Assembly: GCA_964537825.1 (NCBI GenBank)
Contig: CAZIDL010000046.1
Location: 1-19,850, forward strand
DNA: 19,850 bases
Direction of reading: 5' to 3'
Origin: CAZIDL01 sp964537825
Lineage (GTDB): Bacteria; Bacteroidota; Bacteroidia; Flavobacteriales_D; CAYVSK01
Shown: piece after piece, positions 8,193 through 15,375 of the stretch
Position numbering within the stretch: position 1 is the stretch's first letter
How the letters are laid out: each line of letters opens with the position of its first letter
Notes under the pieces: generated by a model
Databases searched by the model: none
What the model was told of the DNA's origin: nothing
Seen by the model: the letters and a program-made list of their open reading frames with translations, nothing else
Made by a program: the position numbers and the translations under genes

Positions 8193-9127
8193 TGAAAAGC
8201 CTCTTTGATCTTGGAAGGAAGTTCAGCCTTCACCACTTCGGTGGTATGGAGCAGCATGTTCTTGATCGCATTAGCATTGGAGATACCGTGCCCGATCACC
8301 ACGTTCGAATCGATGCCGAGAACGGGAGAGCCTCCGTAGCTCTCGTAGTTGAAGCGATCGAAATAAGGATCGGAGAAGCCTTTCTTCTGGATGATCTTGT
8401 AAAAAGCTTCTGCTTCTTTGAGAACGACGTTGCCGGTGAAGCCGTCACAAACGATCACATCGCACTTGTCACTGAATATGTCCCGTCCTTCGATGTTCCC
8501 GATGAAGTTGAAATCGGTGGTCCCCTTCATCATTCCGTGAGCCGCTTGGGTTAACAGGCTCCCTTTCTTATCCTCCTCTCCGATGTTCAGAAGCCCGACG
8601 CGGGGTTCCCTGATACCATATACATGCTGCGCGTAAAGGGATCCCATGATCCCGAATTGGTAAAGCACATCAGGCTTACAGTCCGCATTGGCCCCGACGT
8701 CAAGAATGACACCGAACCCTCCGTCCTCTTTGGGGATGATCGAGGTAATGGTCGGCCGGATCACTCCGCTCACGACCTTCACCGAGTACATGGAGGCCAC
8801 GAGCATGGCGCCGGTGTTCCCGACCCCAGCAAAAGCATCGATATCCGAATTCTTCAGGAGTTCGAAGCCCTTGACGATGCTGGAGTCCTTCTTTTCCTTG
8901 AGCGAACGGGTCGGGTTGTCGTCCATGCTGATCAGTTCCGAAGCATGGACGATCGTGAAAGGTTCTTTGCAGACCTTCGATCGGTCCAATTCCGCCTCGA
9001 TGCTCTTTTCATCTCCGACGAGAACCAGTTCCGTGTTCTCGTCCATCTCCTGCTTTGCTTCTACTGCACCTTGAACGGTGGCTGCGGGGGCATGGTCCCC
9101 TCCCATGATATCGATCGCGATCCTCAT
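8189..9127 (-). CDS. plsX: Phosphate acyltransferase PlsX
   Basis: PlsX converts acyl-ACP and phosphate to acyl-phosphate, the donor used by PlsY to start phospholipid synthesis. It is a peripheral membrane enzyme. The 312 residues carry the expected landmarks: MRIAIDIMGGDHAP at the N-terminus, GVGNTGAMLVAS, RPTITSIIP, LDVGANADCKP, VGLLNIGEEDKKGS and DVIVCDGFTGNVVLKE. The gene follows rpmF after 51 bases containing a strong hairpin and a 3-codon ORF (separate entries), and it overlaps fabH by 4 bases. The neighbourhood matches the yceD-rpmF-plsX-fabH order known from E. coli, which couples lipid synthesis to ribosome production. Confidence 0.97.
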   Translation of the reverse strand: MRIAIDIMGGDHAPAATVQGAVEAKQEMDENTELVLVGDEKSIEAELDRSKVCKEPFTIVHASELISMDDNPTRSLKEKKDSSIVKGFELLKNSDIDAFAGVGNTGAMLVASMYSVKVVSGVIRPTITSIIPKEDGGFGVILDVGANADCKPDVLYQFGIMGSLYAQHVYGIREPRVGLLNIGEEDKKGSLLTQAAHGMMKGTTDFNFIGNIEGRDIFSDKCDVIVCDGFTGNVVLKEAEAFYKIIQKKGFSDPYFDRFNYESYGGSPVLGIDSNVVIGHGISNANAIKNMLLHTTEVVKAELPSKIKEAFQ

Positions 9128-9138
9128 CGAGTGGAATC

Positions 9139-9150
9139 TCAGGCGCTCAT
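9139..9150 (-). other. Three-codon upstream ORF in the plsX leader
   Basis: On the minus strand, ATG AGC GCC TGA begins directly after the hairpin at 9151-9170 and ends 11 bases before the plsX ATG. It encodes Met-Ser-Ala. It may be chance, but its placement between a strong stem and a start codon would suit initiation control. No ribosome-binding sequence precedes it. Confidence 0.2.
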
Positions 9151-9170
9151 CCCGGTCCGATCAGACCGGG
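9151..9170 (-). promoter_or_regulatory. GC-rich hairpin between rpmF and plsX
   Basis: CCCGGTC (9151-9157) and GACCGGG (9164-9170) form a perfect 7-base inverted repeat. In the minus-strand transcript a U-G pair can add an eighth base pair closing a GAUC tetraloop. No T tract follows in the direction of transcription, so it is probably not an intrinsic terminator. Its location 23 bases before the plsX start and 8 bases after the rpmF stop suits an RNA-processing, stability or translation-control element that separates L32 output from PlsX/FabH output. Confidence 0.6.
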
Positions 9171-9178
9171 AAAAGTTT

Positions 9179-9370
9179 TCACTCTTCTTGCGTCCGGTCC
9201 TGGATGACCTTTCCCTTGTAGTAGAGTTTGTCCTCGTACCAATAAGCCCGATGGAAAAGGTGGGGCTCGCCCGTGGTCGGGCAATAGGCGATGTTGGGTT
9301 TTTCAGCCTTAACGTGGGTGCGGCGTTTGTCCCTTCTTGACCGCGATTGCTTCCTTTTCGGATGTGCCAT
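9179..9370 (-). CDS. rpmF: 50S ribosomal protein L32 (zinc-free form)
   Basis: This is a 63-residue protein starting MAHPKRKQSRSRRDKRRTH, the standard N-terminus of bL32. The second half (AYCPTTGEPHLFHRAYWYEDKLYYKGK) has only one cysteine where zinc-ribbon versions have two CxxC pairs. It is therefore a C-minus paralogue type that should not bind zinc, which I associate with Flavobacteriia. It follows yceD after 22 bases. An A-rich run (GGAAAAAACTAAGGAAAGCA) precedes its ATG, consistent with A-rich leaders aiding initiation in Bacteroidota. Confidence 0.97.
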   Translation of the reverse strand: MAHPKRKQSRSRRDKRRTHVKAEKPNIAYCPTTGEPHLFHRAYWYEDKLYYKGKVIQDRTQEE

Positions 9371-9392
9371 TGCTTTCCTTAGTTTTTTCCGT

Positions 9393-9911
9393 TCATCGGT
9401 CTCGCAGCTCTTTTAACTTCTCCCAGCGCGGGTCGATGCCATCCTCTTCGCCTGAAGAAGGTTTGAGGTCCTGGTGCTCATTGAGCTTTTCCAGGGTGCT
9501 GGCATCGCATTCCCCTTCATCATGGGTCCGCTTGAGCGGGAGCGCGAGATGAAAGAACTCGTAAATGTGCTGCGATACGTCGATCTGATGCTTCTCGGGT
9601 CCGAGGACCTCCAGCTCGTCGTCTTCCTCCAGATCTTCGTTCCCAAATTTCATATAAACCCTCTTCCGTAGCTCGAGGAGCTGGTCGAAGGCTTCTCCAC
9701 ATCGGTCGCATGGCAATTCCACTGCTCCTTTCAGGTAAAAGTCCAGGCGAAGCATCCGTTCATCCTTGTGAAGGATCAGCTCCACCTTTCCCGATCCCTT
9801 TTCGATCTCGCTGCCCTCGTAGGCCTCGAAAAAGGACTCTTCGACCTCCAGATCGTAATGATGGACCCCGCTTTTGAGACCATGCACCGGTATGATAAAA
9901 GGACTCCCCAT
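9393..9911 (-). CDS. yceD: YceD/DUF177 family protein (possible 23S rRNA/L32 accessory factor)
   Basis: This is a DUF177 (YceD) protein, encoded next to rpmF in most bacteria; the family has been linked to 23S rRNA accumulation. Visible features are the N-terminal strand segment FIIPVHGLKSGVHHYDLEV and the central LKGAVELPCDRCGEAF with the conserved CxxC. An acidic segment (EDLEEDDELE) follows, then the C-terminal block with DPRWEKLKEL typical of the family. I chose the ATG at 9911 (172 residues). The frame is open up to an ATG at 9965, but the first 18 residues of that version do not look like the family. They are also overlapped by a promoter-like TACATTTG at 9936-9943. The gene ends 22 bases before rpmF. 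If 9965 is used, the protein has 190 residues. Confidence 0.88.
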   Translation of the reverse strand: MGSPFIIPVHGLKSGVHHYDLEVEESFFEAYEGSEIEKGSGKVELILHKDERMLRLDFYLKGAVELPCDRCGEAFDQLLELRKRVYMKFGNEDLEEDDELEVLGPEKHQIDVSQHIYEFFHLALPLKRTHDEGECDASTLEKLNEHQDLKPSSGEEDGIDPRWEKLKELRDR

Positions 9912-9935
9912 GCTTACAGCATCCCTACGAAAGCG

Positions 9936-9943
9936 CAAATGTA
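9936..9943 (-). promoter_or_regulatory. Promoter -7 box for the yceD-rpmF-plsX-fabH-accBC block
   Basis: Read on the minus strand, TACATTTG matches the Bacteroidota -7 consensus TAnnTTTG exactly. Transcription would start near 9930, leaving a leader of about 20 bases before the ATG at 9911. No clear TTTG lies at the expected -33 distance, so the site is only half supported. It lies between pdxA and yceD and supports the shorter YceD start. Confidence 0.45.
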
Positions 9944-10010
9944 TGAAATGATCCGAACTCAGCATGAGACCGGAGGAGCTTGCTCTTTGTCATGAACGCC
10001 TCTTTTTGGA

Positions 10011-11060
10011 TCAAAGATGCGAGGAGGTGATCCCTTCCTGCAGCTCGCGGTTCCTGTAGAGGTAGATGGCCGTATAAAGAGCGTTGCGGAAAGAAGCGGG
10101 GGATGCTTTACCCAGGCCTGCAATGCTGAAGGCCGTCCCGTGGTCCGGTGAGGTGCGTACGAAGGGAAGTCCTGCTGTGAAGTTCACCCCTTGCTCGAAA
10201 GTAAGGGCCTTGAAAGGGGTCAATCCTTGATCGTGGTACATGGCGAGCACGGCATCGTATTCCTGGAGCTCGTTGGAGCCGAAGAGACCGTCGGCAGGGA
10301 ACGGCCCTGAGCAATCGATCCTGCTCGCTGTTCGTGCCCTTTCGAGCGCCGGGGCGATCAGCTCCTTTTCTTCCGTGCCCAACATCCCTGATTCACCTGC
10401 ATGGGGATTGAGACCTGTCACAGCGATCGAAGGGTTTTCGATCCTAAAGTCCCTGACCAGGCTCTCTTTCAGGATGCGGAGTTTCCGGAGCAGCTTTTCC
10501 TTATCGATCGCCCTGGCTACGTCCTTCAACGGAATGTGGCCCGTAACGAGCCCGACCCGCAACCGTTCGCTCAGCATGAACATCAGGGCATCATCCGCCT
10601 TCGAACATGCCGTCAGATATTCCGTATGGCCCGGAAATTCCATTCCTGTGCTCCGAACGCTGTGTTTGTTAAGGGGTGCTGTAAGGAGGGCATCCAGCTT
10701 CCCTTCCCTGATGTCGGAACTCGCCCTTTCAAGAGCCTTGAAAGCGAACGCGCCGGCTTGTGCATCAGGCTCTCCGGGCTTGAGTTGGAAACTTCCCTCC
10801 CAGGTGTTGCAGATAGCCATCCGCCCGGGTGTAGAAGCTTCAGGGGTTTCGATCCCATGAAGCTCAGGCCCTTCGAGGGCGAGCATCTCCCGATAGTGCA
10901 AGAGAACTTCCAGGGATCCGTATAGGACCGGGTCGCAGTTCTCGAGGACCGCCGGATCCTGAAAGCATTTGAGGATCACCTCGGGACCGATACCGTTCGG
11001 ATCCCCACAAGTGATGCCCACTCGGACCTTCTTTCGTCCTTCTTCACCGTCGGGTTTCAT
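10011..11060 (-). CDS. pdxA: 4-hydroxythreonine-4-phosphate dehydrogenase
   Basis: PdxA oxidises 4-phospho-hydroxy-L-threonine in the DXP-dependent route to pyridoxal phosphate. From the chosen ATG at 11060 the protein has 349 residues, normal for Bacteroidota. Landmarks are VGITCGDPNGIGPE near the N-terminus, APLNKHS, FPGHTEYL, GHIPLKD, GLNPHAGESG, MYHDQGLTPFKAL and RTSPDHGTAF. The three metal-binding histidines fall at H175 (HIPLKD), H220 (NPHAGE) and H276 (YHDQG), with the first two 45 residues apart as in E. coli PdxA. The open frame extends to an ATG at 11135, but those 25 extra residues are Arg/Lys-rich, unlike the family, and would overlap the divergent promoter region. The 99-base gap before yceD contains a promoter-like site. 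Confidence 0.95.
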   Translation of the reverse strand: MKPDGEEGRKKVRVGITCGDPNGIGPEVILKCFQDPAVLENCDPVLYGSLEVLLHYREMLALEGPELHGIETPEASTPGRMAICNTWEGSFQLKPGEPDAQAGAFAFKALERASSDIREGKLDALLTAPLNKHSVRSTGMEFPGHTEYLTACSKADDALMFMLSERLRVGLVTGHIPLKDVARAIDKEKLLRKLRILKESLVRDFRIENPSIAVTGLNPHAGESGMLGTEEKELIAPALERARTASRIDCSGPFPADGLFGSNELQEYDAVLAMYHDQGLTPFKALTFEQGVNFTAGLPFVRTSPDHGTAFSIAGLGKASPASFRNALYTAIYLYRNRELQEGITSSHL

Positions 11061-11104
11061 CCCACGGACAAAGGTCGTAAAAGGACAGGATCCCCGTTCT
11101 TCCT

Positions 11105-11112
11105 TATCTTTG
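11105..11112 (+). promoter_or_regulatory. Promoter -7 box for the CHU_C-ribE transcript
   Basis: TATCTTTG matches the Bacteroidota -7 consensus TAnnTTTG. It lies in the ~97-base region between divergent pdxA and the plus-strand CHU_C gene. Transcription would start near 11117, about 40 bases before the ATG at 11158. No convincing -33 TTTG was seen. The position argues against the upstream ATG at 10969 being the real start of the CHU_C gene. Confidence 0.42.
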
Positions 11113-11157
11113 AAGGACGGTCTCTTACGGATCATGAGGGGCCGTCTTTTTTACGTT

Positions 11158-13800
11158 ATGAGAAGAGCCCTTTCATATTGGTTCTTTCCCCTCTTCCTTG
11201 CGCTCCTCTTTCCGCTCCAGGGGAAGACCACCCACAATCGGGCCGGCGAGATCGTCTATGAGCACGCGGGAGGTTCCACCTATAAGTTCACCGTGATCAC
11301 CTGTACCAAGACCTCAGCTCCTGCTGATCGTCCGAGCCTCGAGATCAGTTGGGGCGATGGTAGCGGAGTGGACAGCATCCCCCGTACGAACGTCGATCAG
11401 ATCAGCGGCTACGACGCTCAGATCAACACTTACAAGGGACAGCACAGCTTTCCCGGAGCCGGGACCTATACCATCAGCGTGGAAGACCCGAACCGGAATT
11501 CCGGCGTTGTCAACATTCCCAATTCCGTCAGCAAATCCTTCTGCATCCAGACCCAACTCGTCATAAGTCCCTTTTCGAACGGGGCCAACAACTCGGTCCG
11601 CTTCACCAAACGTGCTTGCAACGAGCTCGCTTGTACCAATACGATCTACAAACACAACGTCGGAGCGTACGATCCGGATGGCGATAGCCTGTCCTATAAG
11701 CTCGTCCGCTGTAAGGGCAACAACTGTCAGTTGATCACGGACTATGGGTTCCCCGACGAATGCAACAACTGCAACCCGGGCCCTAACAACGACATGAGCA
11801 TCGATCAGCAGACCGGTGATCTGATATGGGATACACCCCAGAAGCAAGGTGAATACAACGTGGCCGTCAAGGTCTTCGAGTACCGGGAAGGGCGCTTGAT
11901 GGGATGGGTTATCCGCGATATGCAGATCAAAGTGCTCTCCTGCGATGACGATCCTCCAGAGGTGAAACCGCTCGAGGACACTTGTGTTGTGGCCGGGACG
12001 AAGCTCGAAAAAGATATAACCGCCACCGACCCCAACGTGCCGGAGAACGTGAGCCTCGAAGCGACCGGAGAACCGCTTCTGCTGCAGAACAGTCCCGCGA
12101 TCTTCCCGCAGGGGGTGAACGCCCCGGATTCGGTGACGGGCACCTTCGAATGGCAGACCACCTGCGATCACGTCCGCCCCGACCAGTACCAGGTGCTCTT
12201 CGAAGCGCGCGATGAAAAGGACCCTGTTGCATTGGTGGATTTCGGGTCCTACTTCATCAAAGTGGTGGCGCCGGCCCCGAAGAATCCCTCCGCGACCCCG
12301 TCGGGGAATTCCATCGAACTGGAATGGGACCAAAGTATTTGCACGAACGCTTCCGGATATTACATCTATCGCCGCCTCGGGACCTACGGTTATGATCCCG
12401 ATACCTGTCAGACCGGCGTGCCTGGGTATACCGGATACAGCAGGATCGGTAAGACCACCAGCGTTTCAGATACCAGCTTCGTCGACGACGGAGATCTGGT
12501 GCGCGGGCAGAAATACTGCTACATGGTGACCGCCTATTTCGACAACGGCGCCGAGAGTATCGCTTCAAAAGAGTTCTGTGCTGAGCTCATCAAGGATGTG
12601 CCTATCATTACGCATGCGAGCGTGGGCTCGACCGATGTGAGCGGCGGTATCGATACGGTGCGTTGGGCTAAGCCGACCGAGCTGGATACGGTCACCCAAT
12701 ATCCCGGCCCTTATCATTACGAGGTCTACAGGGGTGAAGGAAAGGGTAGTGCGACGAACCTTATCGGTACCAGCGACACCACCGATACGCTCGCTTATGC
12801 TGATACCAGCTTCATCGATAGCAATATCAACACGCGCGACACCGGGCATAGTTATCGGATCGAACTCTACAGCGATAGCGACTATGTCGGCGAGAGCAAA
12901 GTGGCATCCACGATCTATCTGAGGCTCACCCCGAGCGACCAGCAGCTCCTGCTCGAATGGAACGAGCAAGTCCCCTGGACGAACGACGAATACGAGGTTT
13001 ATCGTTACGACAGCTTGAGCAACAGCTTCACGAAGCTTGGGACCACTTCCAAGCAGGAATACCGCGATCAAGGATTGAAGAACGGCGTGGAGTATTGCTA
13101 TTACGTGAAGAGCATCGGCGGTTACTCCGCGAACGGGCTTGTGGATCCCATCATCAACTTTTCCCAGATCGGGTGTGCGGAGCCGGAGGACCGTACTTCT
13201 CCCTGTTCCCCCCCCATTTCGGCCGACCCGAACTGCTCCTCCTTCTATACGGACCTGAGCTGGCCGCTCCCCGATCCTTCCTGCGGAGCTGATGTAGCTG
13301 GATATCGCCTTTTCCGGAAAACGAACCGCCAAGGGGACTACGAGCTCATCGCGGAGCTCGATGAGCGGGATCAGCGGAGCTATCGCTTCAAGAACGAGGC
13401 GTCCATCGCTGGCTGTTATGCCCTCTCCGCTATCGACTCGGCCGGTAACGAGAGCTCCATAGGAGATTCCGTTTGCGTCGATAACTGCCCCGTGTACGAA
13501 CTTCCCAACGTTTTCACCCCCAACGGTGATAAAGCCAACGATCGCTTGGTGCCGCTCCGCTCGCGCTACATCGAAAAGATCGAGATGACGGTCCGGAACC
13601 GTTGGGGACAAGTGGTCTACAAGACCGAAGACCCGGCGATCGAATGGGACGGAACGCACCACAAGACCGGTGAACCCGTCTCCGAAGGGGTCTATTATTA
13701 CGTCTGCCGCGTTCACACCATCCGGCTCAGCGGGACGAAAACCGAGGAGTTGACCGGTCAGCTCCAGCTATTGCGGGGCGATCCCAAACGAAATCCCTGA
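11158..13800 (+). CDS. T9SS type B (CHU_C) secreted cell-surface protein with Fn3-like domains
   Basis: This 880-residue exported protein starts with a signal peptide (MRRALSYWFFPLFLALLFPLQG) followed by THNRAGEIVYEHAGGSTYKF, a mature N-terminus common in Bacteroidota gliding-associated surface proteins. Residues ~25-365 form PKD/cadherin-like beta domains (SWGDGSG; VGAYDPDGDSLSYKL) with several Cys pairs. Residues ~370-775 hold about four fibronectin-III-like units with YEVYR/YYIYRR strands. The last ~100 residues are the gliding-motility-associated C-terminal domain (NVFTPNGDKANDRL, VRNRWGQVVYK, WDGTHHKTGEPVSEGVYYYV), the type B sorting signal for T9SS. It is probably an adhesin or matrix protein; the ligand is unknown. 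The frame is open upstream to 10969, and an ATG at 11134 is also possible. I chose 11158 because it gives the best signal peptide and follows a promoter-like box. ribE starts 3 bases after its stop. Confidence 0.9.
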   Translation: MRRALSYWFFPLFLALLFPLQGKTTHNRAGEIVYEHAGGSTYKFTVITCTKTSAPADRPSLEISWGDGSGVDSIPRTNVDQISGYDAQINTYKGQHSFPGAGTYTISVEDPNRNSGVVNIPNSVSKSFCIQTQLVISPFSNGANNSVRFTKRACNELACTNTIYKHNVGAYDPDGDSLSYKLVRCKGNNCQLITDYGFPDECNNCNPGPNNDMSIDQQTGDLIWDTPQKQGEYNVAVKVFEYREGRLMGWVIRDMQIKVLSCDDDPPEVKPLEDTCVVAGTKLEKDITATDPNVPENVSLEATGEPLLLQNSPAIFPQGVNAPDSVTGTFEWQTTCDHVRPDQYQVLFEARDEKDPVALVDFGSYFIKVVAPAPKNPSATPSGNSIELEWDQSICTNASGYYIYRRLGTYGYDPDTCQTGVPGYTGYSRIGKTTSVSDTSFVDDGDLVRGQKYCYMVTAYFDNGAESIASKEFCAELIKDVPIITHASVGSTDVSGGIDTVRWAKPTELDTVTQYPGPYHYEVYRGEGKGSATNLIGTSDTTDTLAYADTSFIDSNINTRDTGHSYRIELYSDSDYVGESKVASTIYLRLTPSDQQLLLEWNEQVPWTNDEYEVYRYDSLSNSFTKLGTTSKQEYRDQGLKNGVEYCYYVKSIGGYSANGLVDPIINFSQIGCAEPEDRTSPCSPPISADPNCSSFYTDLSWPLPDPSCGADVAGYRLFRKTNRQGDYELIAELDERDQRSYRFKNEASIAGCYALSAIDSAGNESSIGDSVCVDNCPVYELPNVFTPNGDKANDRLVPLRSRYIEKIEMTVRNRWGQVVYKTEDPAIEWDGTHHKTGEPVSEGVYYYVCRVHTIRLSGTKTEELTGQLQLLRGDPKRNP

Positions 13801-13803
13801 TCC

Positions 13804-14388
13804 ATGTTCACCGGCATCGTAGAGGCGCTGGGGAAGCTCGAAGAAGTGCGGGAAGAAGGGGGTAACCGACGCTTGATCCTGAACACCCTCCTGGCTGACG
13901 AGCTCCACGTGGATCAGAGCATCTCTGTGAACGGCGTCTGTCTGACCGTTGAAGAAAAGGAAAGAACGCGCTTTTCCGTGTCCGCTATTGCGGAAAGCCT
14001 TCGAAAGAGTACGCTGGGAGAGCTCGAAAAAGGGGATAAGGTGAATTTGGAGCGTGCCATGCTTGCTGACGGACGTTTCGATGGTCATATCGTCCAGGGC
14101 CACGTCGATGCTAAAGCGGTCTGTAAAGCCGTCCAGGAAGAGGATGGAAGTCGGCTTTTCCGATTCGAACTGGATGCCCCCCACGAGGGACTGATCGTTC
14201 CCAAAGGGTCCATCACGTTGGACGGCGTAAGCCTGACCGTCGTCGATCCGGACGATCGGACCTTTAGCGTTGCCATCATCCCATATACCCTTAAGAACAC
14301 GCGTTTCGGAGCTTTGAAGGCTGACGATCGGGTGAATGTGGAGTTCGACGTGCTGGGGAAGTACGTGAAGGCGCAGACGAAGGGATGA
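13804..14388 (+). CDS. ribE: Riboflavin synthase, alpha subunit
   Basis: This enzyme dismutates two 6,7-dimethyl-8-ribityllumazine molecules into riboflavin and the pyrimidinedione precursor. The 194 residues form two lumazine-binding repeats. The N-half begins MFTGIVEALGKL and carries SISVNGVCLTV (C46) and GHIVQGHVDA (H100). The C-half carries SITLDGVSLTVVD. The gene starts 3 bases after the CHU_C stop, so it is almost certainly transcribed with that surface-protein gene. No FMN riboswitch is visible nearby. In related Bacteroidota I recall ribE sitting directly beside pdxA; here the CHU_C gene lies between them. The numbering convention (ribE or ribC) varies between databases. Confidence 0.96.
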   Translation: MFTGIVEALGKLEEVREEGGNRRLILNTLLADELHVDQSISVNGVCLTVEEKERTRFSVSAIAESLRKSTLGELEKGDKVNLERAMLADGRFDGHIVQGHVDAKAVCKAVQEEDGSRLFRFELDAPHEGLIVPKGSITLDGVSLTVVDPDDRTFSVAIIPYTLKNTRFGALKADDRVNVEFDVLGKYVKAQTKG

Positions 14389-14480
14389 TAACCCTGATCT
14401 TGAACTTTAAGCTTTGAATTTTTTACTTGAAGGGGGGCTTCTCCCTTTTATTCCGTAGGACATGAGCTGGTCTGATCTTT

Positions 14481-14488
14481 TACCTTTA
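14481..14488 (+). promoter_or_regulatory. Putative promoter -7 box for yebC
   Basis: TACCTTTA differs from TAnnTTTG only at the last base and lies 24 bases before the yebC ATG. The 15 bases from here (to 14495) match 17657-17671, upstream of a lipoprotein gene, at 14 of 15 positions. This suggests a shared promoter type. No clear -33 TTTG is present. Confidence 0.4.
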
Positions 14489-14512
14489 TGATCCGAAGCA
14501 AAACCCCTATCC

Positions 14513-15277
14513 ATGGCCGGGCACAGTAAGTGGGCGAACATCAAACACCGGAAAGGCGAGCAGGATCGAAAGCGGGCCAAGATCTTCAACCGGATATCGA
14601 AGGAGATCATCGTGGCTGCCCGCGATGGTGGACCGGATCCGGAGGACAATCCACCCCTTCGCACAGCGATCCAGAACGCCAAGGGCGCGAACATGCCCAA
14701 GGAGAAGATCGAGCGTGCCATCAAAAAAGGGACCGGGGCCGATCAGGAGAGCCAGCAGCTCCAATACGCTACCTACGAAGGCTATGCACCCGGAGGGGTT
14801 GGCATCTACATCGAAGCATTGACCGATAACATCAACCGAACGGTCGCTGATGTTCGTTCCATCCTCACCAAGCATGGGGGGAACCTGGCCAAGAACGGCT
14901 CTCTGGATCCCATCTTCGAGAAAAAGGGCGTTTTCACCATCTTCAAGGAGAGCATGGGGGAGATGGACAAGGAGAGCTTCGAGATGGAACTGATCGACGG
15001 CGGGGCTGAAGAGGTGGTCGAACAGGACGAGCACTTCATCGTCTACACCGATTTCAAGGATTTCGGTCCCATGCGTGACAAGCTCGAGGAGATGAACATC
15101 GAGTCGAAGAGCGCAAAGGTCGAGCGCGTCCCGATCACCAACCAACCCCTCGATGTGGAGGATGCCAACAAGGTCCTGAGGCTCGTGGAAAAGCTCGAGG
15201 ACCTGGACGATGTGGATACGGTCTACCACAACCTCGAGCTGACCGAGGAATTGCAGGCAGAGTTGGAGAACAGTTAG
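14513..15277 (+). CDS. yebC: YebC/PmpR family transcriptional regulator or translation factor
   Basis: This is a 254-residue YebC/PmpR protein. The N-terminal block MAGHSKWANIKHRKGEQDRKRAKIF is nearly invariant in the family. It is followed by AARDGGPDPEDNPPLRTAI, ANMPKEKIERAIKKGTG, YEGYAPGGVGIYIEALTDN and RTVADVRSILTKHGGNL. The C-terminal half with VVEQDEHFIVYTDF and DVDTVYHNLE is complete. Family members have been described as DNA-binding regulators (PmpR) and, more recently, as factors that help ribosomes through difficult sequences such as proline runs. Which applies here cannot be told from sequence. The gene is 124 bases downstream of ribE with its own promoter-like site, and is convergent with the next gene. 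Confidence 0.97.
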   Translation: MAGHSKWANIKHRKGEQDRKRAKIFNRISKEIIVAARDGGPDPEDNPPLRTAIQNAKGANMPKEKIERAIKKGTGADQESQQLQYATYEGYAPGGVGIYIEALTDNINRTVADVRSILTKHGGNLAKNGSLDPIFEKKGVFTIFKESMGEMDKESFEMELIDGGAEEVVEQDEHFIVYTDFKDFGPMRDKLEEMNIESKSAKVERVPITNQPLDVEDANKVLRLVEKLEDLDDVDTVYHNLELTEELQAELENS

Positions 15278-15375
15278 ATCTCAGCCCGCCGGAGCACCTT
15301 GCTTTTTAAAGGAAGGCGCTTTTCAATCCTGCTGTCGGGGTAAAGGATGAATCCCTTCAAGCAGCGTTTCCATGA

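Noticed and set aside
7350..8195. Plus-strand frame (281 codons) opposite fabH
   Set aside because: Shadow of a gene whose catalytic triad is intact.
8624..9340. Plus-strand frame (238 codons) spanning plsX and rpmF
   Set aside because: It is antisense to two certain genes and crosses their boundary without any supporting motif.
10969..11157. N-terminal extension of the CHU_C gene to an ATG at 10969
   Set aside because: It would place 63 residues before a perfect signal peptide, run antisense to the pdxA N-terminus and cover the promoter-like box at 11105.
11314..12333. Minus-strand open frame (339 codons) opposite the CHU_C gene
   Set aside because: Antisense shadow of the same gene, with no family resemblance and no start context.
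12565..13716. Long minus-strand open frame (383 codons) opposite the CHU_C gene
   Set aside because: It lies fully antisense to a gene with clear domain motifs. The translation is low in recognisable motifs, and the openness follows from codon bias that avoids reverse-strand stops.
14389..14512. Possible FMN riboswitch or terminator around ribE
   Set aside because: No conserved RFN-type helices are visible, and ribE has only 3 bases of leader. The AAGGG/CCCTT pairing downstream is too weak to call.
14507..15229. Minus-strand frame (240 codons) opposite yebC
   Set aside because: Antisense shadow; the yebC N-terminal signature is decisive.
15278..15375. Terminator between convergent yebC and the Ycf48-like gene
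   Set aside because: Only a 4-bp CCTT/AAGG stem (15297-15312) was found, which is not enough to annotate.
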